Source: JABMRP01 sp964444795
GTDB taxonomy: Bacteria; Planctomycetota; Planctomycetia; Pirellulales; Thermoguttaceae
DNA length: 12,492 nucleotides
Reading direction: 5' to 3'
Assembly (NCBI GenBank): GCA_964444795.1
Contig: CAYUIQ010000250.1
Location: 1-12,492, forward strand
The notes beneath the pieces are model-generated. The model saw nothing but the letters and a program-made list of their open reading frames with translations, was not told the DNA's origin and made no database searches. Position 1 is the stretch's first letter. Every line of letters begins with the position of its first letter. The translations under genes were made by a program, and so were the position numbers. Below, in pieces: positions 6,685-12,492 of this stretch.

Positions 6685-7758
6685 ATGGCAAATTCAGGAC
6701 AACGACTCCCCTTCGAGAGACCGATCTACGAGTTGGAAGCCCGGCTGGAGCGGCTTGCTGGGCTGGCCGATAGCAATCCGGAAATCCGCGAGGAGACACG
6801 CCGGCTCCGCCGCGAGCGGGTGGTGCTACTGAAGCGGATTTACAGCCGCTTGAAGCCCTGGGAAAGGGTCCTGGTGGCACGTCACCCCGACCGTCCCCAA
6901 ACCACCGACTACCTGGAGTTAGTCTTCGATGAGTTCGTCGAACTTCACGGCGACAAGTGTTTCGGCGACGACCGGGCGATGCGCACGGGGATGGCCCGGC
7001 TGGGCAACTTCCAGGTAATGGTGGTCGGGCATCAGAAGGGCAAGACGCACAAAGAACGCCCCCTCTGCTATTTCGGTTGTGCCCACCCCGAGGGATATCG
7101 CAAGTCGATCGCGAAGATGAAATTGGCCGCCAAGTTCCAGATGCCGGTGATCTGTCTGATCGACACGCCGGGCGCGTATCCGGGCATCGGGGCCGAGGAA
7201 CGGGGACAAGCCCAAGTCATTGCCGACGCGATGTTCGAGATGTCGCGACTGCCCACGCCCATTATCTGCGTGGTGATCGGGGAAGGGGGGTCCGGCGGCG
7301 CGTTGGGAATCGGCGTCGGCGATCGTATCGCCATGCTCGAACACGCTTACTATTCGGTCATCAGTCCCGAGGGCTGCGCCGGCATCCTCTGGAAAAGCGA
7401 CACCTACAAGGAGCAAGCCGCCGAAGCGCTGCGAATGACCTCCAAGGATCTGTTCGACTTGAAGATCGTCGACGAGATTGTTCCCGAACCGCTCGGCGGC
7501 GCCCACCGCGATCCGATCCACATGGCCAGCCGCCTGAAACGGTTCCTGGTGAGCAACCTTCGCAACCTCAGCCGCCGCGGCGTCGACGAACTCCTCGAAC
7601 AGCGCTATCAAAAGTTTCGCCGCATGGGCGTGTTTCTCGAACGCGCCGCACCCAGCGAGGGCGACTCCAGCGAGGACGACCCGGGTGAGAGCGAATCACC
7701 CAAACACAACGCCAAAACCCGCTCGTCGAAGCGTTCGGCCGGGATCGTTTCGCCGTAG
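6685..7758 (+). CDS. accA: Acetyl-CoA carboxylase carboxyltransferase subunit alpha
   Basis: The alpha subunit pairs with AccD to move the carboxyl group from carboxybiotin on AccB to acetyl-CoA, making malonyl-CoA for fatty acid synthesis in the cytosol. Residues 10-60 form the usual charged helical N-terminal part. The crotonase-like core carries VGHQKGK (114-120), HPEGYRK (134-140), DTPGAYPGIGAEERGQ (160-175), the oxyanion glycine stretch GEGGSGGALGIG (199-210), SVISPEGCAGILWK (224-237) and EPLGGAHRD (268-276). At 357 residues it is some 40 longer than E. coli AccA. The extra part is a low-complexity tail from about 321, acidic Ser-rich then basic. The ATG has AAGG 9 bases upstream. It lies between the kinase and the leucine-rich-repeat gene; no accD is in the window. 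Confidence 0.96.
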   Translation: MANSGQRLPFERPIYELEARLERLAGLADSNPEIREETRRLRRERVVLLKRIYSRLKPWERVLVARHPDRPQTTDYLELVFDEFVELHGDKCFGDDRAMRTGMARLGNFQVMVVGHQKGKTHKERPLCYFGCAHPEGYRKSIAKMKLAAKFQMPVICLIDTPGAYPGIGAEERGQAQVIADAMFEMSRLPTPIICVVIGEGGSGGALGIGVGDRIAMLEHAYYSVISPEGCAGILWKSDTYKEQAAEALRMTSKDLFDLKIVDEIVPEPLGGAHRDPIHMASRLKRFLVSNLRNLSRRGVDELLEQRYQKFRRMGVFLERAAPSEGDSSEDDPGESESPKHNAKTRSSKRSAGIVSP

Positions 7759-7818
7759 CAGCGAAGCGCGCCGTCGGATCGCCAAGAACCCGCACCCCGC
7801 TTTAGAAAGTGAGATCCG

Positions 7819-8730
7819 ATGTCCGCCCAAAACCCCAATACGACTTCGCCCATCCGCCAGGCATTTGGAATCTGCCTGCTGTTGGTGCTCCTGGCCCTGT
7901 GTTTCCTCATCTTCGGGTCGCGATTCGGTTGGGTCGACCCGAGCGACCTGGGAATCCCCTGGTTCGATTTCGGCGCCGATCCCGTCGCTGACGCCGCTCC
8001 AACCGGTGCCTCCGAAGAGGAACAGGCAGCCCGGGCACGACTGGAAGAGGCCGGCTGCCTGATCGCCGCCCAGATGAGTATCGAAGACGAAGACGGCAAC
8101 AGGATTCCCGGCCATGTCACCAGCGTCAACGTTCGCGGCCGGGACAACAAGCTGTCCGACCAATTCGTCGGCGATCTGGCCGCGCTGTCCCAACTGGTGC
8201 ATATCGATCTCGGCAACACCCAGGTTACCGGCGAACAACTCGGTCAGTTGGCGGGCTTGTCGGAGTTGGCCTCCATGGTCCTCTCGAACACTCCCACCGA
8301 CAACGACGGGTTGGCCCGCGTGGCCGAGATCAAGGCCGTCGAAGCGCTGCATCTGGTCGGATGCACTGGCGTGACCAATGAGGGAATGGTCCATTTGAAG
8401 AAGATTCCGCTGAAGGTGCTCGACCTCTCGCGGACCAGCGTCGACGACGAAGGTCTGAAACATCTGGCCGACTTCGACGAGGTGCATTGGCTGCTGTTGC
8501 GCGGCAACAAGATCACCGACGCCGGAATTCAGCATCTGGCAACGATGGACAACCTCAGACGCCTCACGGTCGACGGCACGGCCGTCACCAGCGAAGGGGT
8601 ACGGGAGTTGAAAAAGTCCGTCGAAGGTCTCGCCGTCGATCACGGCCCAGGCGCGCCGCCGGCCGAGGAACGGCCCCAAGAGCCCGGCGATCCGGCGACT
8701 TCGCAAGGTGCGGCCGAGTCGCCTGAGTAG
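7819..8730 (+). CDS. Membrane-anchored leucine-rich-repeat protein
   Basis: Protein of 303 residues with no catalytic motif; probably a binding or scaffold protein. Residues 16-33 form one hydrophobic segment without a lipobox, so an uncleaved N-terminal anchor with the rest outside the cytoplasm is likely. After a short acidic linker come six leucine-rich repeats of about 24 residues: 126-149, 150-173, 174-197, 198-221, 222-245 and a shorter 246-267, preceded by a degenerate 26-residue one (100-125). The pattern LxxLxLxxTxVTDEGLxxL resembles the repeats common in planctomycete proteins. The C-terminus (about 276-303) is Pro/Glu/Ala-rich and disordered. The ATG lies 60 bases after the accA stop, so co-transcription is likely; a functional link is not shown. 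No ligand can be named. Confidence 0.87.
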   Translation: MSAQNPNTTSPIRQAFGICLLLVLLALCFLIFGSRFGWVDPSDLGIPWFDFGADPVADAAPTGASEEEQAARARLEEAGCLIAAQMSIEDEDGNRIPGHVTSVNVRGRDNKLSDQFVGDLAALSQLVHIDLGNTQVTGEQLGQLAGLSELASMVLSNTPTDNDGLARVAEIKAVEALHLVGCTGVTNEGMVHLKKIPLKVLDLSRTSVDDEGLKHLADFDEVHWLLLRGNKITDAGIQHLATMDNLRRLTVDGTAVTSEGVRELKKSVEGLAVDHGPGAPPAEERPQEPGDPATSQGAAESPE

Positions 8731-8791
8731 ATGCCGATGACGGGCCGCGGCGTCGATCGTGTTCGCCCGGGTCGCCCGCGACCGGAAGCCA

Positions 8792-8873
8792 AGCGTCAGA
8801 CACTCCTTCATGCTGCGATCAACACGCCATTTAGCGTCAGACACTCCTCCATACTGCGATCAACACGCCATTT
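8792..8873 (+). repeat. Two tandem 41-base units
   Basis: Units at 8792-8832 and 8833-8873 start with AGCGTCAGACACTCC and end with CAACACGCCATTT, and differ at two bases only. They directly adjoin each other. The near identity points to recent duplication or homogenisation. Confidence 0.93.
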
Positions 8874-8884
8874 GCGGCCTCCCC

Positions 8885-8992
8885 GCAACGTCCGATAATG
8901 TTTCTTATGTTCGGTAGGATCGCTCTGGAATGCGGGGGAAACGAGGTTCTGTGATCTGCCAGGCCGCCGATTCGCGGGCCATCGGACGTTGC
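8885..8992. repeat. 12-base inverted repeat with 84-base spacing
   Basis: GCAACGTCCGAT at 8885-8896 is the exact reverse complement of ATCGGACGTTGC at 8981-8992. The arms enclose 84 bases with no gene. They could be ends of a small miniature element or arms of a long hairpin; no target-site duplication is evident. Confidence 0.6.
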
Positions 8993-9084
8993 CGCGATGA
9001 GCCTGTACGGTGCGTGCCCTCGCGGCGTCTCGCAGTCCGGCAAGCTTGAGTTCAACGCCGCGTTCGGCGGCCAGTGATGAGGAG

Positions 9085-9262
9085 GGATCCACGCGTCGCC
9101 ATGCGGCTTCCCGGTGCCCGTCGCGGCGACGTTTCGCGATGCCGTTTTCAGCAGGGGCCCCTGCCCCGGTTTGGCTGAAATCGCGCTCCGCCGTGACCGT
9201 GATTCGAGGTAGCCGAAATCGGCCGACTTTGGATGCCCGCCAGGAGGATCCACGCGACGGGC
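9085..9262. repeat. Block flanked by GGATCCACGCG direct repeats, with a central palindrome
   Basis: GGATCCACGCG is found at 9085-9095 and again at 9246-9256. Between them lies the perfect 14-base palindrome GCAGGGGCCCCTGC (9151-9164), within TTTCAGC (9146-9152) and its complement GCTGAAA (9174-9180). A further 10-base inverted pair joins 9116-9125 (GCCCGTCGCG) to 9253-9262 (CGCGACGGGC). The layout suggests a defined, structured intergenic element. Confidence 0.6.
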
Positions 9263-9291
9263 GCAAGGTTCGCTGGTAACGTTCCTGCCAG

Positions 9292-9885
9292 TTATCCCGA
9301 CTGCCCCAGTCGCCAGCGCTGTCGGGGCAGAAGCGAACCGGTCGCAGCTTCTTCGTCGTCCGGGTTGAGCTTCTCGTCGAGCTGCTCCAGGTACGGGCCG
9401 ACCACTTCTTCGACCTCCTTGGGGATCACCGGCGACGCTTCCCGGATGACCCGGGCGATCAGTTGGCCGGAATACGAACGCAGCACGGCCTGCCGGGCGC
9501 TTTCCGAAAGGGTCACGGCAAAGAACGTGATCAGCAGAGCCAGCAGCGCACCGGTCGCCAGCCCGAACAGCGCCCCTACCTGCCGATCGAATTCGCGCAG
9601 GCGCACCCGCTCGATCAGCCCGCCCACGAAACGAAACAGCAGCCAGATCACCAACGACGAGCCGATGTAGAGGATCAGCATGGCCAGGAAGCGGTTCCAC
9701 GGCTCCTGGGCACTGATGTGCGGTGCCAGCGGCTTGCTGTAGTTGAGCGCGACGAAGTAGCTGACCACCAGCGAGCCCAACGACGCCAACTGCCAGGCCA
9801 TGCCCTTGTACGCGCCGAAGACGGTCGTCAGCACGAGCAAGACCAGCAGAAACACGTCGTAAAGTTGGATCGGAAAGTTATCCAT
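9292..9885 (-). CDS. CvpA family membrane protein
   Basis: Small inner-membrane protein of the CvpA (colicin V production) family, linked in other bacteria to envelope stability; the precise activity is not known. From the ATG at 9885 it has 197 residues with four hydrophobic segments, about 9-24, 31-48, 66-88 and 103-125. The first pair is joined by the family-typical GAYKGMAWQLASL (24-36), and the fourth begins at VGALFGLATGALLALL (103-118). The C-terminus (126-197) is charged and probably cytosolic. A TTG at 9927 would add 14 residues, but the ATG matches where homologues start; no ribosome-binding site is clear for either. A possible minus-strand -10 box (TATACT, plus-strand 10002-10007) lies about 117 bases upstream. 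It is a single-gene unit diverging from the DUF457 gene. Confidence 0.87.
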   Translation of the reverse strand: MDNFPIQLYDVFLLVLLVLTTVFGAYKGMAWQLASLGSLVVSYFVALNYSKPLAPHISAQEPWNRFLAMLILYIGSSLVIWLLFRFVGGLIERVRLREFDRQVGALFGLATGALLALLITFFAVTLSESARQAVLRSYSGQLIARVIREASPVIPKEVEEVVGPYLEQLDEKLNPDDEEAATGSLLPRQRWRLGQSG

Positions 9886-10134
9886 ATCACAGGGCAGGGG
9901 ATTGTAGGGGAAGTTCTCGGCCGCCAATCTTCATTCGGTCATTGGTCATTTCCACCATACCAACTATCCATATCTTACCTTCCATTGGGCCATTTCGCGC
10001 GAGTATACCCGGAAGATGGGCCTCGGCGAAGCCCTTTCTCGTAAAAATGGGTGCTTTGCGACCTTTCGGCAGCGCCGGACCGCCCCAATTTTGACCTTGG
10101 CCTGGGCAACGGGTTCGGATAAAAGACGCCTCTG

Positions 10135-10968
10135 ATGGCTGGATTCAAGACCCATCTCTGTATCAGCACGGCCCTGGGGGCCGGCTACGCCGGAGCGGCA
10201 CACATGGTTCATAACGTGCCGCCGGCTACCTGTGCGCTGGCCGGCGCGATGTGTGGACTGGCCGGTGCGCTACCCGATCTGGACATCGGATCGGGTATCC
10301 CCCGTCGCGGGCTGCTGTCGCTGGTCGCCGCGGTGGTGCCCGTGCTGCTGGTCAATCATCTGGCGGCTCTGCAATTGCCGCTGGCCTCGATCGGCCTGGC
10401 GGTTGTCGCGGCTTATCTCTTGGCCCGGTTCGGCGTGGCGCATGTACTCGACCGCATCACCACGCATCGCGGCATGTTCCACAGCCTGCCCGCCGCGATC
10501 ATCGTCGGCGAGGTGGTTTTCCTGATCGCCTCCGATGCAAGTTTGGCCATGCGTGCTTTCCTGGCCATCGCCGTGACTCTGGGCTACTTCTCGCACCTCG
10601 TGCTCGACGAGTTGGCGGCCATCGAGTGGCATCGCGGTTTCTTCCGCGTCAAAAAATCTTTCGGCACCGCCATGAAGATGTTCGGCCACGGCGTCCTGGG
10701 CAACGTGGTGGCCTACGGGCTGATGCTGGGCTTGGGGTATATGGTGAGCGAAGAGATTCCGAACAACCTATCGGCTCTCCACCAGCAACGTCACCGGTCC
10801 GTCGTTGACCAGCTCGACCTCCATGTGCTGGCGAAACCGCCCGGTGGCCACGGGTACCCCGCGTGCGGCCACTGTGGCGACGAACACTTCGTACAACCGT
10901 TCGGCCAACTCGGGCGGCGCGGCGGCGACGAAACTCGGACGCCGGCCCTTGCGGCAATCGCCCAATAG
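10135..10968 (+). CDS. DUF457/YdjM-type membrane metal-dependent hydrolase, with an antisense-encoded tail
   Basis: Inner-membrane protein of the YdjM (PF04307, DUF457) family, putative metal-dependent hydrolases of unknown substrate. Seen: H7 in FKTH, the acidic pair in LPDLD (46-50), HRGMFHS (111-117), and HLVLDEL (154-160) with H154 and D158, all likely metal ligands. Hydrophobic segments are at about 30-47, 58-79, 84-100, 118-133, 138-156 and 186-203. The family-like part ends near residue 208. The last ~67 residues lie fully antisense to dtd and are Gly/His/Arg-rich without structure, so the normal stop has probably been lost, or a frameshift or sequence error is present. The ATG has no ribosome-binding site; a GATAAA at 10118-10123 just before it raises the option of a very short or absent leader. 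Confidence 0.82.
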   Translation: MAGFKTHLCISTALGAGYAGAAHMVHNVPPATCALAGAMCGLAGALPDLDIGSGIPRRGLLSLVAAVVPVLLVNHLAALQLPLASIGLAVVAAYLLARFGVAHVLDRITTHRGMFHSLPAAIIVGEVVFLIASDASLAMRAFLAIAVTLGYFSHLVLDELAAIEWHRGFFRVKKSFGTAMKMFGHGVLGNVVAYGLMLGLGYMVSEEIPNNLSALHQQRHRSVVDQLDLHVLAKPPGGHGYPACGHCGDEHFVQPFGQLGRRGGDETRTPALAAIAQ

Positions 10969-11208
10969 GGTAAACTGGCTAACCACCAGCATCCCCCCGC
11001 CGATCTCCTCGACCCCCAGGTTCATCTTGCCCTGGTCGTCCTCGAAGATCCGCAGCCCGGCGATCTTATCGGCCAGCCATCGCGCGTCCCGCTCGGTATC
11101 CTCGGCGCCCACGCCCAGCAAGACCATCAGCCCGGCATCGATCCGCCCACATTCTTCGCCCGCCACCGTGACCCGGGCACGACTCACACGTTGTACACAC
11201 GCACGCAC
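10768..11208 (-). CDS. dtd: D-aminoacyl-tRNA deacylase
   Basis: Cytosolic proofreading enzyme that removes D-amino acids (and glycine from mischarged tRNA-Ala) from tRNA. The protein has 146 residues, the standard length. It shows the two family signatures: SQFTLLGD (77-84, with T80) followed by KGRRPSF (87-93), and the cis-proline loop NDGPVT (135-140, with G137-P138) that excludes L-aminoacyl substrates. The start is a GTG with GGAGG eight bases before it, and a good promoter stands just upstream. Its 3' part, 201 bases, overlaps the plus-strand DUF457 gene tail to tail. It diverges from pdxA. Confidence 0.96.
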   Translation of the reverse strand: MRACVQRVSRARVTVAGEECGRIDAGLMVLLGVGAEDTERDARWLADKIAGLRIFEDDQGKMNLGVEEIGGGMLVVSQFTLLGDCRKGRRPSFVAAAPPELAERLYEVFVATVAARGVPVATGRFRQHMEVELVNDGPVTLLVESR

Positions 11209-11216
11209 TGGCGTTT

Positions 11217-11221
11217 CCTCC
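11217..11221 (-). promoter_or_regulatory. Ribosome-binding site that sets the dtd start
   Basis: GGAGG on the minus strand ends eight bases before the GTG at 11208. It confirms the non-ATG start, which also agrees with the conserved N-terminus (RACVQRV) of the family. Confidence 0.8.
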
Positions 11222-11244
11222 CATGACGAGGTTATCCGGTCCCA

Positions 11245-11273
11245 ACAATACGCGATTCCGCGTCCCCAGACAA
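11245..11273 (-). promoter_or_regulatory. Sigma70-like promoter of dtd
   Basis: On the minus strand, TTGTCT (11268-11273) and TATTGT (11245-11250) are exactly 17 bases apart, each matching four of six consensus positions. Transcription would start near 11238, about 30 bases before the GTG. Confidence 0.55.
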
Positions 11274-11280
11274 GACCCCC

Positions 11281-11309
11281 GTGGCGCCGACCGATCGGTC
11301 CGATAGAAT
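11281..11309 (+). promoter_or_regulatory. Possible pdxA promoter with a palindrome between its boxes
   Basis: TAGAAT at 11304-11309 is a good -10 box (five of six); the -35 box at 11281-11286 (GTGGCG) is weak. The perfect 12-base palindrome GACCGATCGGTC (11289-11300) sits in the spacer, a classic operator position. The dtd -35 box is only seven bases to the left, so one regulator could affect both genes. Confidence 0.4.
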
Positions 11310-11379
11310 ACGGGGAGATACCAGCCCGTCAAGCAAGTATCTGTTTGCCGTTTTCGAGTTAAGACAGAGTAACCCAGCC

Positions 11380-12405
11380 ATGCCCGACCGACGTCCGGTG
11401 ATTGCAGTAACCATGGGAGACCCGACCGGCGTCGGGCCGGAGATCATCGCCGGCGCATGGGCCGATCCGGCGTTGCACCGGCACTGCCGGCCGCTGGTGA
11501 TCGGCCGGCCCGAGGTGCTCCGCCGCGCCGTTACGTTGCGCCGCACGTCGGCCGAGGTGCGGGTGATCGAGTCGCCCGACCAGGCCGAACCGACGCCCGG
11601 GTGTATTCCCTGCTTGTCGCGAGGATCCGACGATTCGATCGACATTGTCCCCGGCACACTCGACGGGCGTGCCGGACAGGCGGCGTACGAGGCGGTTGTC
11701 GCCGCCGCCCGCCTGGCGCTCGACGGAACGATCGACGCCATCACCACGGCGCCGCTACACAAAGAGTCGCTGCACCTGGCCGGCCATCCCTATCCGGGCC
11801 ATACCGAACTGCTGGCCGAGCTGTGCGCAACCGACGACTTCGCCATGATGCTCTACCTCGGTCCCGAGCCGGGCGTTGGACCCGCCGGCGGATTGGCCGT
11901 CGTCCACGTCACGCTGCACACGGCCATGCGAAACGTCTTCGAGTTGATCACCGAAGACCACATCCTGGCCAAAGCGCGGCTGGCCGACCGATTCATGACC
12001 GGCCTGACCGGCTCGCGCCCGCGGATCGTTGCCTTGGCACTCAATCCGCACGGCGGCGAGGGCGGGCTTTTTGGAACCGAAGAACAGACGATCATCGCCC
12101 CGGCCGTCCAGCGAGGCGCCCATGAGGGACTGCTGCTGGAAGGTCCCCTGCCATCCGACACCGCAATGGTCGCCGCGCGCGACGGCCGCTTCGACGCCGT
12201 GGTGGCCATGTATCACGATCAAGGACACATCGCTTTGAAACTGCTGGGCATGCATCGGGCGGTGAACGTTACACTGGGTTTACCCATCATTCGCACCAGC
12301 GTTGCGCACGGCACGGCGGGAGATATCGCTTGGAAGGGGTGTGCGAAGACGAGTAGTCTTGTGGAAGCGGTGCGCGTGGCGGGGCGGCTGGCGATTAGGG
12401 GCTAG
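11380..12405 (+). CDS. pdxA: 4-hydroxythreonine-4-phosphate dehydrogenase PdxA
   Basis: NAD-dependent enzyme of the DXP-dependent pyridoxal 5'-phosphate pathway. It oxidises 4-phosphohydroxy-L-threonine to a product that PdxJ then condenses with deoxyxylulose 5-phosphate. The protein has 341 residues. Motifs: TMGDPTGVGPEI (11-22), TTAPLHKES (122-130), GHTELL (140-145), likely metal ligands H176 (HVTLH), H223 (NPHGGEGG) and H279 (YHDQG), and the C-terminal VNVTLGLPIIRTS (295-307) followed by HGTAGDIAWKG (310-320). The ATG at 11380 places TMGDPTG where homologues have it; an in-frame GTG at 11281 would add 33 unrelated residues. No clear ribosome-binding site is seen. The stop codon TAG lies in a short GGGNYTA heptamer repeat, in the same phase as at the end of asd. 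Confidence 0.96.
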   Translation: MPDRRPVIAVTMGDPTGVGPEIIAGAWADPALHRHCRPLVIGRPEVLRRAVTLRRTSAEVRVIESPDQAEPTPGCIPCLSRGSDDSIDIVPGTLDGRAGQAAYEAVVAAARLALDGTIDAITTAPLHKESLHLAGHPYPGHTELLAELCATDDFAMMLYLGPEPGVGPAGGLAVVHVTLHTAMRNVFELITEDHILAKARLADRFMTGLTGSRPRIVALALNPHGGEGGLFGTEEQTIIAPAVQRGAHEGLLLEGPLPSDTAMVAARDGRFDAVVAMYHDQGHIALKLLGMHRAVNVTLGLPIIRTSVAHGTAGDIAWKGCAKTSSLVEAVRVAGRLAIRG

Positions 12406-12411
12406 GGACTA
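12391..12411 (+). repeat. Short heptamer repeat overlapping the pdxA stop
   Basis: Three 7-base units, GCGATTA, GGGGCTA and GGGACTA, run through the last pdxA codons. The TAG stop (12403-12405) spans a unit junction. The units are variants of those at 3604-3659, which also include GCGATTA. Confidence 0.65.
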
Positions 12412-12440
12412 ATACTCAGTAACAGCGTGCACGATGGGTG

Positions 12441-12481
12441 CCTGGGGTCGAGATGCGAGGAACGAGCAGGGAGCCCCCAGG
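12441..12481. repeat. Inverted repeat downstream of pdxA
   Basis: CCTGGGG (12441-12447) pairs with CCCCAGG (12475-12481) around 27 bases. There is no T-run, so it is not a typical terminator in either direction. It may be one end of a repeat that continues past the window, or a stabilising 3' structure for the pdxA transcript. Confidence 0.45.
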
Positions 12482-12492
12482 ATGCAACGATC

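Larger units (their letters stand above)
8731..9291. other. Repeat-rich region without a convincing gene
   Basis: These 561 bases lie between the convergent leucine-rich-repeat and cvpA genes. They hold a small hairpin (GGTCG/CGACC, 8770-8783, no T-run), two tandem 41-base units, a 12-base inverted repeat and a block flanked by 11-base direct repeats. Several frames stay open because of high GC, but none has a start signal, a known fold or one-frame coding character. It looks like a mosaic of short repeats. Confidence 0.6.

Noticed and set aside
6919..7611. 230-residue open frame on the minus strand opposite accA
   Set aside because: Mirrors the accA codon pattern and has no independent signals.
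8837..9700. 287-residue minus-strand frame spanning the cvpA 3' half and the repeat-rich gap
   Set aside because: It is out of frame with cvpA, Arg/Pro/Gly-rich, and runs through palindromes and tandem units; other frames on both strands are open over the same stretch, so openness is due to base composition.
11281..11379. Upstream GTG start for pdxA adding 33 residues
   Set aside because: The extension covers the predicted -10 box and palindrome and has no counterpart in PdxA proteins.
12441..12481. Terminator of pdxA
   Set aside because: Seven-base stem, 27-base loop and no T-run do not make a credible intrinsic terminator; kept only as an inverted repeat.

Overview
The window looks like a piece of a GC-rich planctomycete chromosome, most likely Pirellulales-like. 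The clearest marker is the secreted protein at 1594-2343, whose C-terminus matches the planctomycete-specific TIGR03000 domain. A small soluble Ser/Thr kinase, an N-anchored protein of 24-residue leucine-rich repeats, and loosely packed genes with long intergenic spaces fit the same group. I see no rRNA, tRNA, CRISPR array, transposase or phage gene. Most of the window is ordinary core metabolism and envelope biology.

Layout. (1) 19-1287, minus strand: a RodA-type SEDS peptidoglycan polymerase. It diverges from (2) a single-gene unit at 1512-2424 with a promoter, a TIGR03000 secreted protein and a strong terminator. (3) 2492-5611, plus strand: a promoter, then asd (aspartate semialdehyde dehydrogenase), truA (tRNA pseudouridine synthase) and a GT4-type glycosyltransferase. 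asd and truA are separated by a G-rich heptamer array. (4) 5686-8730, plus strand: an atypical Ser/Thr kinase, accA (acetyl-CoA carboxylase carboxyltransferase alpha subunit) and a membrane-anchored leucine-rich-repeat protein. (5) 8731-9291: 561 bases without a convincing gene but full of short direct and inverted repeats. (6) 9292-9885, minus strand: a CvpA-family membrane protein. (7) 10135-10968, plus strand: a DUF457/YdjM-type membrane hydrolase whose 3' end runs antisense into dtd (10768-11208, minus strand). dtd diverges from pdxA (11380-12405, plus strand) across a compact two-promoter region.

Functionally, asd feeds diaminopimelate (peptidoglycan), lysine, threonine and methionine synthesis. 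RodA polymerises glycan strands, AccA helps make malonyl-CoA for fatty acids, PdxA makes pyridoxal phosphate, and TruA and Dtd act on tRNA. The kinase gene lies 27 bases before accA, so the two are probably co-transcribed, but nothing in the sequence proves that the kinase acts on AccA.

No new defence or mobile system is evident. The best leads are: a telomere-like GGGGATT array with G-quadruplex potential, whose unit also forms the stop codons of both asd and pdxA in the same phase; a kinase with HCD instead of HRD, DFA instead of DFG and a poor glycine loop; a 201-base antisense overlap of the DUF457 gene with dtd; and the repeat-rich gap at 8731-9291, which looks like a mosaic of dispersed repeats. 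Start codons were set from ribosome-binding sites and family alignment where possible; those of rodA, truA, the kinase and cvpA are less certain.
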